Part shown: one piece after another, positions 36,951-44,717 of the stretch
How the letters are laid out: every line of letters begins with the position of its first letter
Numbering within the stretch: position 1 is the first letter of the stretch
NCBI GenBank assembly: GCA_003243445.1
Contig: QFQQ01000006.1
Span: forward strand, 1-64,000
Reading direction: 5' to 3'
From: Citrobacter freundii
GTDB lineage: Bacteria > Bacteroidota > Bacteroidia > Chitinophagales > Chitinophagaceae
DNA: 64,000 nt
Position numbers and translations under genes: made by a program
The notes under the pieces: model-generated
Told to the model about the DNA's origin: nothing
Databases searched by the model: none
The model's input: only the letters and a program-made list of their open reading frames with translations

Positions 36951-38237
36951 ATGACTGACCGCCGCAAATTTCTTCAGAAAGCAACTGCGCTTTCTTCAGC
37001 TGCATTGATCTCATCTATTCCTTCCTGGGCCAGGGACCTGGAGAATGCATTGCATTCGGCAAAGGGTGTGGGCGCGGAGAGACTGGCCGCCGAAGAGGAG
37101 TTCTGGTATTACATCCAACAGGCTTTCACTGTTTCGCCGGGGATCATCAACCTCAATAACGGAGGCGTTTCACCCGCGCCAAAAACGGTGCAGGATGCAA
37201 TGAAACGGTATTATGATCTCTCCAATGAAGCACCGAGTTATTATATGTGGCGTATCCTCGATCAGGGACGTGAACCGCTGCGGACAAATCTTGCAAACCT
37301 TGCCGGTTGCAGTCCGGAAGAAATTGCGATCAACAGGAATTCTTCCGAGGGATTGGAGACTGTCATCTTTGGCCTGCAATTGAAAGCCGGAGATGAAGTG
37401 GTGTTGTCAAAACAGGATTATCCCAATGTGATCAATGCATACAAGCAAAGGGAAAAACGTGACGGGATCAAACTTGTGTGGGTGAATCTTGAACTGCCCA
37501 GCGAAAATGAAGATTACCTGGTGAGCCAGTATGTGAAAGCATTTACACCAAAAACAAAACTGGTGAATGTGACACATGTGATCAACTGGAATGGTCAGGT
37601 CCTGCCGGCGAAAAAGATCGCCGCGGAAGCGCATAAAAAGAATATAGAGGTATTGGTAGATGGAGCACACAGCTTCGCCCACCTTGATTATAAAGTGCCG
37701 GATCTGGGAGCTGATTATTTTGCCACCAGTCTTCATAAATGGCTGTATGCACCGATCGGAAGCGGCATGCTGTATGTAAAAAAAGAAAAGATCAAATCGA
37801 TCTATCCCCTGTTTGCCACAGCAGATGATCCGCTGAAAGATGATATCAGGAAATTTGAAACCCTGGGCACGCGGCCGTTCTTTATCGAACAGGCCATCGG
37901 CAAAGCCGTAGAGTTCCATGAAATGGTCGGCAGTGAACGAAAGTTCAAGCGCCTTCATTACCTGAAGAACTACTGGATGGAAAAAGTAAAAGACCTGCCC
38001 GGCGTAAAGCTCAACACTGCCATGTCCCCGCAATGGAGCGGCGCCATCGGCAATATCGGTTTCGACGGCAAAAAGCCCGGCGAACTGGATGCTTTTCTCA
38101 TGGACAAATACAAGATCCACACCACAACGGTTGTTTGGGAAAATATCAATGGCGTAAGGATCACGCCCAATATCTATACAACAATTAAGAACCTTGATGT
38201 GTTAGTAGAGGGCATCAGGGCATTCGCCAGGAAATAG
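36951..38237 (+). CDS. PLP-dependent aminotransferase class V, isopenicillin-N-epimerase-like, with Tat-like signal
   Basis: 428 residues from the ATG at 36951. The N-terminus DRRKFLQKATALSSAALISS looks like a twin-arginine signal, so the enzyme may fold with its cofactor before export. Fold-type I core: LNNGGVSPAPKTV, AINRNSSEGLETVIFGL (cofactor phosphate), LVDGAHSFAHLD (Asp to the pyridine N), and ATSLHKWLYAPIGSG with the PLP-binding Lys. Related enzymes are cysteine desulfurases and isopenicillin N epimerase; substrate unknown. Residues read further upstream come from repeat DNA and were excluded. It is bracketed by two copies of the TCGATG repeat. Its place between cphA and a permease hints at amino acid metabolism. 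Confidence 0.88.
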   Translation: MTDRRKFLQKATALSSAALISSIPSWARDLENALHSAKGVGAERLAAEEEFWYYIQQAFTVSPGIINLNNGGVSPAPKTVQDAMKRYYDLSNEAPSYYMWRILDQGREPLRTNLANLAGCSPEEIAINRNSSEGLETVIFGLQLKAGDEVVLSKQDYPNVINAYKQREKRDGIKLVWVNLELPSENEDYLVSQYVKAFTPKTKLVNVTHVINWNGQVLPAKKIAAEAHKKNIEVLVDGAHSFAHLDYKVPDLGADYFATSLHKWLYAPIGSGMLYVKKEKIKSIYPLFATADDPLKDDIRKFETLGTRPFFIEQAIGKAVEFHEMVGSERKFKRLHYLKNYWMEKVKDLPGVKLNTAMSPQWSGAIGNIGFDGKKPGELDAFLMDKYKIHTTTVVWENINGVRITPNIYTTIKNLDVLVEGIRAFARK

Positions 38238-38331
38238 GATGTTCGATGTTCGATGATCGATGTCCGGTAGACATCGCACACAAGGCTTTCATCGATCATC
38301 GGACATCGATCATCGAACATCGAACATCGAA
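38238..38331. repeat. TCGATG-word inverted repeat (family b), copy 3
   Basis: Left arm 38238-38264 (ATGTTCGATGTTCGATGATC words), right arm 38290-38331 (ATCGATCATCGGACATCGAT and on). It starts immediately after the PLP-enzyme stop codon and ends 11 bp before the permease start. Confidence 0.85.
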
Positions 38332-38342
38332 ATACACGCGCA

Positions 38343-39677
38343 TTGACCACACAAGAAAACCGCAAGATCACTCTACTCCAGGCTACTTCTATAAATATGA
38401 TAGATATGGTCGGTATCGGGCCATTTGTGGTGATGCCGTTGGTGGTTAGTCAGTTTCATGACGGATTGTTTTTATGGGCATGGATCTTCGGTGCGTTTAC
38501 GGCATTTGTGGATGCGATGATCTGGAGTGAGCTGGGAGCGAAATATCCGCTGGCGGGTGGCACCTATAATTTTAACCGGATCGCGTTCGGGGAAAAGAAT
38601 GGCCGGTTGATGAGTTTTCTATTTGTGTGGCAGACCGCGATCCAGGCGCCGCTGGTGGTTGCATCCGCGGCAATCGGTTTTGCCCAGTATCTCACTTATA
38701 TAGTCGACCTCGAAGTATGGCAGCAGAAAATGGTTTCAGGAGGATTGGTCGTCTTTATCTTCTTTTTGCTTTATCGCCGTATCGAAGCGATCGGTAAGAT
38801 CTCGGTGGCCATGTGGTCCGTGGTGATATTGACCGTATCATGGATCATCTTCAGCGGACTCTCGCATGGTACCAGGGAAGTAAAATTTCTTCCTGATAAC
38901 GGAGTATCCACTTTCTTTTCATTTGCATTCTGGGCAGCGGTGGGTCAGGGGTCATTGCAGACCGTCTATAGTTACCTGGGTTATTATAACGTTTGTCATT
39001 TGGGTGGTGAGATCAAAAATCCGGGAAGGAATATTCCACGCAGTATTTTTATTTCAGTTTTTGGCATCGCCATATTATACCTGTTGATGAATACGAGTGT
39101 GATGCGTGTGGTCGACTGGCATGCTGTCCGTGAAGATGAGAAGTACCTCGTGAGTCATTTCATGCAGCTGATCTATGGAAAAACTGCGGCGATTGTAGTC
39201 ACCATATTGATCCTTTGCATTGCACTTTCTTCTTTGTTTGCGATCGTACTTGGCTACTCACGCGTGCCTTATGCGGCAGCCGTGGATGGCAACTTCTTCA
39301 AGATATTTGCAAAGCTCCATCCTACCAAAAACTTTCCTTATGTCTCACTGATCGTGCTTTGCTCGATCGGCTTTGTGTTCAGCTTGTTCATGAAGCTGAG
39401 TGATGTGATCAAGGCGATACTGGCTATGCGGATCCTTGTGCAGTTCATTGCGCAGGCGGTGGGTGTGGTATTGCTTCGCAAAAAACATGGAACGGAAGGA
39501 TTGCCGTTCAGGATGTGGCTGTTTCCCGTTCCGGTGATCCTTTCCATCCTGATCTGGTTGTTCCTGTTTTACTCAACCGGTAAATTCGCATTGTGGGGAA
39601 TGCTGATCACATTGATTGGAGTTGTGGTGTATCGTATTATTAATACGAGAAAAAAGGAGAGGATGTCTTTTGATTGA
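38343..39677 (+). CDS. APC-superfamily amino acid permease
   Basis: 444 residues with about 12 TM segments. The first unwound helix motif is INMIDMVGIGPFVVMP (compare IGSGIF), followed by YPLAGGTYNF, matching the amino acid/polyamine/organocation family. It probably imports an amino acid such as Arg, Asp or a dipeptide breakdown product, given cyanophycin genes on both sides. The start is a TTG at 38343 giving MTTQENRKITLLQATSINM; the first ATG (38397) would delete half of the first helix. The short gap to the repeat leaves little room for a separate promoter, so it may be co-transcribed with the PLP gene. Confidence 0.88.
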   Translation: MTTQENRKITLLQATSINMIDMVGIGPFVVMPLVVSQFHDGLFLWAWIFGAFTAFVDAMIWSELGAKYPLAGGTYNFNRIAFGEKNGRLMSFLFVWQTAIQAPLVVASAAIGFAQYLTYIVDLEVWQQKMVSGGLVVFIFFLLYRRIEAIGKISVAMWSVVILTVSWIIFSGLSHGTREVKFLPDNGVSTFFSFAFWAAVGQGSLQTVYSYLGYYNVCHLGGEIKNPGRNIPRSIFISVFGIAILYLLMNTSVMRVVDWHAVREDEKYLVSHFMQLIYGKTAAIVVTILILCIALSSLFAIVLGYSRVPYAAAVDGNFFKIFAKLHPTKNFPYVSLIVLCSIGFVFSLFMKLSDVIKAILAMRILVQFIAQAVGVVLLRKKHGTEGLPFRMWLFPVPVILSILIWLFLFYSTGKFALWGMLITLIGVVVYRIINTRKKERMSFD

Positions 39678-39678
39678 T

Positions 39679-39861
39679 TGGCGTGGGGCCCCCTCTAAAT
39701 CTCCCCCTTCAGGGGAGACTTGACAATCCGAGAACAGAAATATCCGATCCTATTGAATCTTGATATTCGATATGATCGGATATTTCTGTTATACTGACTG
39801 CACGAAGTCTCCCCTGAAGGGGGAGATTTAGAGGGGGGCCCTCACGCCGATCGAATCAAGT
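39679..39861. repeat. CCCTCTAAATCTCCCC nested palindromic element (family d), copy 1
   Basis: Outer arms: TTGATTGGCGTGGGG and its inverse near 39845-39861. Next come arms with CCCCCTCTAAATCTCCCC and TTCAGGGGAGACTT (39689-39722) and their reverse complement at 39807-39842. The core holds a second palindrome, AACAGAAATATCCGATC (39733-39749) with GATCGGATATTTCTGTT (39774-39790). The whole element can fold into a long hairpin. It encodes nothing. The related copy is at 54178. Confidence 0.8.
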
Positions 39862-40006
39862 CATTCCCCAAAAAACAGCACTCTCCGCATACAACTCCAT
39901 CCCATTTAAACGTTCAATACACAAATCATTAGCACAATAATCCTTCCGATGATGGCTGCCACTGCAATCAATGGTCTTTATTGAAAGCCTTATTATCGGT
40001 TTTGAT

Positions 40007-40014
40007 TATTTTTG
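40007..40014 (+). promoter_or_regulatory. -7 promoter element for cyanophycinase
   Basis: TATTTTTG, an exact TAnnTTTG match, 21 bp before the ATG, with TTG at 39981-39983 as a possible -33 element (spacing slightly long). Confidence 0.6.
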
Positions 40015-40035
40015 CAGCACATCAAACCCCAATGA

Positions 40036-40932
40036 ATGAGTCATCCTAAGGGAAAACTGATCGCTGTAGGCGGTGCGGAAGATAAAGGCACCGACCTGGA
40101 AAAAGGAGAGATACACCGAAGTAACCTCAATTTCTTTGAGCTCGGCATTCTTCGGCGTATTGTAGAGGAGATCGGCGGTCCTTCATCGCGTATTGAAATT
40201 ATCACCACAGCATCAATGATCCCCACCGAAGTAGGCAACCATTATATGGATGCTTTTGGTAAAATGAGCTGTACCAATGTAGATCTGATGCATATCCGCA
40301 ACAGGCAGGATGCAGCACGTCCGGATTTTATCGAACGTATCCGCCGTTGCGATGGTGTGATGTTCTCCGGCGGTAACCAATTGCGGTTAAGCGCTATTTT
40401 CGGAGGAACGGAGATCCTGCGCGTGATGCTCAACCGTTATGCGGATGAGAACTTCACCATAGCCGGTACCAGTGCCGGCGCCATGGCCATGAGCAACACC
40501 ATGATCTATGAGGGTAATGCCATGCGTGCACACCTGAAAGGCGAAGTGAAAATGACAACTGGCCTTGGTTTTATTGATGATGTGATCATCGATTCGCACT
40601 TTGAAAAACGCGGCCGCTTCGGCAGACTGGCGCAGGCCATTGCCACCAATCCCCAGGCAATCGGCATTGGCCTTGGTGAAGATACCGGCATGCTCATTAC
40701 CGAAGGCGGCAACAAAATGGAAGCCATCGGCAGCGGTCTTGTAGTGATCATTGACGGCTTCGATATCCGCCACTGCAATATCGCCGACATTCCCGACGGC
40801 AACCCCATCAGTATAGAAAACCTCAAGGTTCACTTCTGTGAAAAAGGCAACGGCTATCTGTTGAACGAGCGGAAGTTTCTGCCGGAGGCAAGGGAAGGAG
40901 CGGTGATAAGGAAGCAGGTGAGTGTGGAGTGA
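40036..40932 (+). CDS. cphB: Cyanophycinase
   Basis: 298 residues. Peptidase S51 family exopeptidase that degrades cyanophycin to beta-Asp-Arg dipeptides in the cytoplasm. Catalytic Ser146 sits in the nucleophile elbow AGTSAGAM; SGGNQ (111-115) and the conserved DSHFEKRGRFGRL follow. No signal peptide, consistent with intracellular turnover of stores. Of two close ATGs the one at 40036 (MSHPKGKLIAVGGAEDKG) is in frame. No isoaspartyl dipeptidase gene is present in the window to finish breakdown. Confidence 0.96.
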   Translation: MSHPKGKLIAVGGAEDKGTDLEKGEIHRSNLNFFELGILRRIVEEIGGPSSRIEIITTASMIPTEVGNHYMDAFGKMSCTNVDLMHIRNRQDAARPDFIERIRRCDGVMFSGGNQLRLSAIFGGTEILRVMLNRYADENFTIAGTSAGAMAMSNTMIYEGNAMRAHLKGEVKMTTGLGFIDDVIIDSHFEKRGRFGRLAQAIATNPQAIGIGLGEDTGMLITEGGNKMEAIGSGLVVIIDGFDIRHCNIADIPDGNPISIENLKVHFCEKGNGYLLNERKFLPEAREGAVIRKQVSVE

Positions 40933-40975
40933 GGAAGACCGCCGACGGCCGACCGCGGACCGCAGACGGTCGTTT
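40932..40975. repeat. GGTCGGCCGTCGGCGG-word repeat (family c), copy 1
   Basis: Words GACCGCCGACGG, CCGACCGCGGACC and GCAGACGGTCG follow the cphB stop directly. The opposite-orientation words stand beyond the terminator at 41099-41215, so the two together form one inverted pair. Confidence 0.75.
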
Positions 40976-41017
40976 TGGAATGAACAACCTTCAGCATAGA
41001 ACTTTAAAATCTCTGAT

Positions 41018-41056
41018 AAAAGAAAACGCCTTCCGTTAATGGAGGCGTTTTCTTTT
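41018..41056. terminator. Bidirectional terminator between cphB and the hydrolase gene
   Basis: Perfect 14-bp stem AAAAGAAAACGCCT / AGGCGTTTTCTTTT with an 11-base loop; the stem ends give T runs on both strands. It lies between two convergent genes. Confidence 0.9.
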
Positions 41057-41068
41057 ACCGTAAAGCGG

Positions 41069-41860
41069 TTATTCAGTTATTTCAGGTTGCTCATCTCCAA
41101 GCGACCGTCTGCGGTCGGCGGTCGGCCGTCGGCGGTCAGTTGTCCGCGGTCTGTCGTCCGTGGTAGTAGTCTGTTCATTTCCAAACGACCGTCTGCGGTC
41201 GGCCGTCGGCGGTCCCTCCTCAAAAATCAGTCTCTTCAAAATCGCAGATACCTCCACATGCTTATCCATCGTCATCGTATGACTCCCACCTTCAATGATA
41301 TAATCAGGCCTCGTATTGCTGACGCGGAAGAGCCGGTCGCCGGTGCCGTGTATCTGCACAATGTTGGAGGATGATACAGTGTTGTCCCAATGCATGATCG
41401 CGCCAATGGCCCAGCGGACAAAGGGAATATCAGCATCTTTAATGATATCGTACAGCACCTTTTTTTGAACCGGATCCTTTACGCCGAAAGAATAGGTGTA
41501 AAGACTTTGCATGTTCTTCATTACAGTACCCGGGATCCATTTGTAGAGAGGTACATACTTGAACACTTTGAAATAACCGGGGAATTCGAGATATGTCCTG
41601 TTACTGGAGATCAGTATCGCTTTTAATTTCGGATCGGCTTTGGCCATTTCTGAAGCAAGCATTCCACCGAGCGATAGTCCAACTACATAAGGCGCTTCCT
41701 CGGGGATCAATGCACGCAATTTCGCGGCATAGGAGCAAAGCGTATCCGTTGGATCAGGCTTTACCCAATCGATGAACACGGGCTCGCAGAATGAAAGATC
41801 CAGCAGGGAAAACACCCTCCTGTCTGCACCCAGTCCACTGATAAAATAAAGCTTCATCAT
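41069..41860 (-). CDS. Alpha/beta hydrolase with a C-terminus written by repeat DNA
   Basis: 263 residues from the first of two adjacent ATGs at 41860 (MMKLYFISGLGADRR). Nucleophile elbow GLSLGGM (Ser), oxyanion region ISGLGADRRVF, and late His in GGSHTMTMDKHVEV complete the triad; an acid (Asp in IHGTGDRLF) precedes it. Substrate unknown. The last 45 or so residues (from about GPPTADRRRSF) are Arg/Thr/Asp rich with repeated PTADRRR and are encoded by the GGTCGGCCGTCGGCGG repeat at 41099-41215. The ancestral protein probably ended near the LKRLIFEE helix. The frame is kept open through the repeat, so the tail should be made. Confidence 0.87.
   Translation of the reverse strand: MMKLYFISGLGADRRVFSLLDLSFCEPVFIDWVKPDPTDTLCSYAAKLRALIPEEAPYVVGLSLGGMLASEMAKADPKLKAILISSNRTYLEFPGYFKVFKYVPLYKWIPGTVMKNMQSLYTYSFGVKDPVQKKVLYDIIKDADIPFVRWAIGAIMHWDNTVSSSNIVQIHGTGDRLFRVSNTRPDYIIEGGSHTMTMDKHVEVSAILKRLIFEEGPPTADRRRSFGNEQTTTTDDRPRTTDRRRPTADRRRSLGDEQPEITE
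41099..41215. repeat. GGTCGGCCGTCGGCGG-word repeat (family c), copy 2, inside a coding region
   Basis: Two blocks of GCGGTCGGCCGTCGGCGG-type words (41099-41137 and 41187-41215) around a spacer with degenerate copies (GTCCGCGGTCTGTCGTCC). It overlaps the 3' end of the hydrolase gene. Inverted relative to copy 1. Confidence 0.8.
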
Positions 41861-41921
41861 GACGTGATTTTGTTTGCCTGATGTCTTAAACGCTGAAGCC
41901 GGTACGACAGCAGGCAAAGAC

Positions 41922-43199
41922 TTATACAGATCTTACAAGAAAATAATTCTTCTTACCTTTTTGCACAAGAATATACGTTTCGTGCAGCAGGGATGACGTA
42001 TCGACAACTTGCTGGGCTGCTTCAACCTTTTTGCGGTTGATACTGATCCCGCCGCCCTGTACCAGCTTTCTTGCTTCGCCTTTACTTGGAGCGATGCCGG
42101 TTTCAGCCAGAAATGATACAACGTCAATACCTGCGGAAATCTTGTCTTTTGAAAAATCTGTATTCACAATTCCTTCCATTCCTTCCAGGTCTTCGATACT
42201 CAGGCTTTCCGCCGGCGCATTGGCATTCGCAAAAAGTTTGGCGGTTGTATCGATCGCTTTCTGGTATTCTTCTTTGCCATGTACAAAAACGGTGATCTCT
42301 TCCGCCAGTTTCTTTTGCAGTAACCGCTGACCCGGATCCTTTGTATGTTCAGCGATCAGCTGATCGATCTCTTCTTTTCCGAGAAAGGTAAAGATCCTGA
42401 TCCAGCTGGTGGCATCGGCATCAGTTGCATTGAGCCAGAACTGGTAGAACTGGTAAGACGTGGTCCTGTTCAGATCAAGCCAGACATTGCCGCTTTCAGT
42501 TTTGCCAAACTTGGTGCCGTCCGCCTTTTTGATCAACGGGCAGGTGAATGCGAATGCCTCGCCGCCGGCTTTACGACGGACGAGCTCAGTGCCGGTGGTA
42601 ATATTACCCCACTGGTCGCTTCCTCCCATCTGGAGCTTACAGTTTTTATTTTTGTATAACCAGTAGAAATCGTAGCCCTGCATCAGTTGGTATGCAAATT
42701 CTGTATAACTGATCCCTGTATCTCCTTCGATCCTTTTTTTCACGCTGTCTTTTGCCATCATGTAGTTCACGGTAATATGTTTACCGGTGTCCCGCAGGAA
42801 TTCGATAAAGGAAATGGTCTTGAACCAGTCGTAATTATTCGCCATTTCTGCGGCGTTCGGTTTTGCCGGGTCGAAATCGAGGAACTTTTCCAGCTGACCT
42901 TTCACGCCTGCCACGTTGCGGTTCAGTGTGGCTTCGTCAAGCAGGTTGCGTTCTTCGCTTTTCATGCTCGGGTCGCCGATCATACCGGTGGCGCCGCCGA
43001 CCAGGGCAATGGGTTTGTGACCGGCTTTCTGCAGGTGTACCAGCAGCAGGATCGGAACCAGGCTGCCGATATGCAGGCTGTCCGCCGTCGGGTCAAACCC
43101 GATATAGGCTGTGGTCATTTCCTTTTTCAGTTGTTCTTCTGTGCCGGGCATCATATCCTGGATCATGCCTCTCCAGCGTAATTCCTCTATAAGATTCAT
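41922..43199 (-). CDS. tyrS: Tyrosyl-tRNA synthetase
   Basis: 425 residues, bacterial TyrRS length. Class I motifs HIGS (43-46) in ADSLHIGSLVP and KFGKT in GTKFGKTESGNVW, tyrosine-binding region TEFAYQLMQGYDFYWLY and GGSDQWGNI, and a C-terminal S4-like RNA-binding domain (about 350-425, KLVQGGGISINRKKV). Charges tRNA-Tyr with Tyr. Monocistronic on the minus strand, divergent from the PorV-like gene. Confidence 0.97.
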   Translation of the reverse strand: MNLIEELRWRGMIQDMMPGTEEQLKKEMTTAYIGFDPTADSLHIGSLVPILLLVHLQKAGHKPIALVGGATGMIGDPSMKSEERNLLDEATLNRNVAGVKGQLEKFLDFDPAKPNAAEMANNYDWFKTISFIEFLRDTGKHITVNYMMAKDSVKKRIEGDTGISYTEFAYQLMQGYDFYWLYKNKNCKLQMGGSDQWGNITTGTELVRRKAGGEAFAFTCPLIKKADGTKFGKTESGNVWLDLNRTTSYQFYQFWLNATDADATSWIRIFTFLGKEEIDQLIAEHTKDPGQRLLQKKLAEEITVFVHGKEEYQKAIDTTAKLFANANAPAESLSIEDLEGMEGIVNTDFSKDKISAGIDVVSFLAETGIAPSKGEARKLVQGGGISINRKKVEAAQQVVDTSSLLHETYILVQKGKKNYFLVRSV

Positions 43200-43292
43200 C
43201 CTTTATCTTTTTATGGCTTCCAAACTTTGACCGGACCGGGTATAACGAAATACCGGCTTCGGTTTCATCGCTTTATGCCGCGATGAGGTGGG

Positions 43293-43300
43293 CAAAATTA
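43293..43300 (-). promoter_or_regulatory. -7 promoter element for tyrS
   Basis: On the minus strand TAATTTTG, an exact TAnnTTTG match, 93 bp before the tyrS ATG. No clear -33 element was found at the right distance. Confidence 0.45.
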
Positions 43301-43375
43301 AGCCAGAACCCGTAAGCTTGGGTGTTAAAGCAATATTTTTCTAATTCGCTCGTTTTCAGCAATGCGCGGAGAAAA

Positions 43376-43467
43376 GTTTAAAAGTTTATACGTTTAATGG
43401 TTTAAAAGTTTTGAGAAGAGGAGTCAAGGATAACTTCTGAACTATCAAACCTTTAAACTTTCAAACT
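43376..43467. repeat. GTTTAAAAG-word inverted repeat (family e), copy 1
   Basis: Left arm AAAGTTTAAAAGTTTATACG and GGTTTAAAAG words, right arm AAACCTTTAAACTTTCAAAC words, with a core that pairs AGAAG with CTTCT. It lies between divergent tyrS and the PorV-like gene. Confidence 0.75.
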
Positions 43468-43560
43468 ATGATTTCAGAGTCTAAATGCTATTTTTACGTG
43501 GCCGTCTTCCCTGAAATCGAGCAGCCGTTTTAATTGCTTATTTGAAAACAATCTATCCTG

Positions 43561-44691
43561 ATGAAATCGTGCCGTCTATACCTCCTGGTGACCCTGATCT
43601 CCGTGTCTTCTGCTGCATCTGCTCAGTTCCGCAAGTATTCAAATGAGTTCCTGAATATCGGCGCCGGTGCCCGCGGACTTGCTATGGGCAGCGCACAGAT
43701 CGCCTCCGTCACAGATGGTACCGCAGGTTACTGGAACCCCGCCGGTCTTGTTGGTGTAAAAGATCAGCCGCAGATCAACCTGATGCACGCCGAATATTTT
43801 GCCGGTATCGGTAAATATGATTTCGCCAGCGTTGCCTTTCCTTCCGCCAACAATAAACGCACTTTTGCAGTAACCGGTCTTCGCTTTGCCGTGGACGATA
43901 TCATGAACACACTGTTCCTGGTTGAACCGGACGGCTCTATCAACTACAATAATATCCAGGCTTTCTCTTCTGCTGACTATGCATTTCTTTTATCCTTTGC
44001 CCAACGGTTGAAGGATACAGAAAAAAAGAAAGTACAGTTTGGGATCAATGCAAAAGTGATCCATCGTAATGTTGGCAAATTCGCCAAAGCCTGGGGTTTT
44101 GGCGTGGATGCAGGTATTCAGATCCATCAGGGCAAATGGAGATTTGGCATCACCGGCCGCGATATCACCACCACTTTCAACGCATGGACATTCAACTTCA
44201 CAGAAAGGGAAAAAGAAGCACTTTACCTCACCAATAACGAGATCCCCGTTAAATCGACCGAAATGACTGCACCAAGACTTGTGCTTGGCATTGGCCGTGA
44301 ATTCAAAGTCGGCCGCAAATCAAGTATCCTCGCGGAAACAAATATTGATCTCACATTCGATGGCAAACGAAATACCCTTATCAGCGCCGACCCTGTCAGC
44401 GCCGATCCCAAAATCGGGCTGGAGTATAACATGAATAATGTTTTCTTCCTCCGCGCAGGTATCAACAACTTCCAGCGCGCACTGGCTGATGAAGACACCC
44501 TGAATCAGAAAAAAGTATGGATCTATCAACCCAGCGCAGGCGCAGGTTTCAAGATCCAGAGCGTGACGATAGATTATGCTTTCACTAACCTGGCAAACCA
44601 GTCGAACCCGCTGTTCACTCACGTGTTCTCCCTGCGGCTCGATCTCACCAACAGTGACAAGCATAAGAACAAAACCAAAAAGAAAAAGTAA
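43561..44691 (+). CDS. PorV/PorQ-family outer-membrane protein
   Basis: 376 residues. Signal peptide MKSCRLYLLVTLISVSSAASA. The mature N-terminus has NIGAGARGLAMGSAQIASVTDGTAGYWNPAGL, split here as NIGAGARGLAMGSA and AGYWNPAGL, the hallmark of the PorV/PorQ (FadL-like barrel) family. PorV shuttles T9SS cargo to the sortase PorU at the cell surface. The gene is 26 bp before a C25 peptidase gene, consistent with a cargo shuttle and its sortase in one operon. A Lys-rich tail (KHKNKTKKKK) is unusual for a barrel end. Confidence 0.87.
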   Translation: MKSCRLYLLVTLISVSSAASAQFRKYSNEFLNIGAGARGLAMGSAQIASVTDGTAGYWNPAGLVGVKDQPQINLMHAEYFAGIGKYDFASVAFPSANNKRTFAVTGLRFAVDDIMNTLFLVEPDGSINYNNIQAFSSADYAFLLSFAQRLKDTEKKKVQFGINAKVIHRNVGKFAKAWGFGVDAGIQIHQGKWRFGITGRDITTTFNAWTFNFTEREKEALYLTNNEIPVKSTEMTAPRLVLGIGREFKVGRKSSILAETNIDLTFDGKRNTLISADPVSADPKIGLEYNMNNVFFLRAGINNFQRALADEDTLNQKKVWIYQPSAGAGFKIQSVTIDYAFTNLANQSNPLFTHVFSLRLDLTNSDKHKNKTKKKK

Positions 44692-44717
44692 CCGTACCAC
44701 TACATAAACATCTTTCA

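Noticed and set aside
37407..38120. 237-codon frame opposite the PLP enzyme
   Set aside because: Antisense shadow of a gene with intact PLP motifs; its composition is not protein-like.
40387..40833. 148-codon frame opposite cyanophycinase
   Set aside because: Shadow of cphB, whose catalytic motif lies in the same interval.
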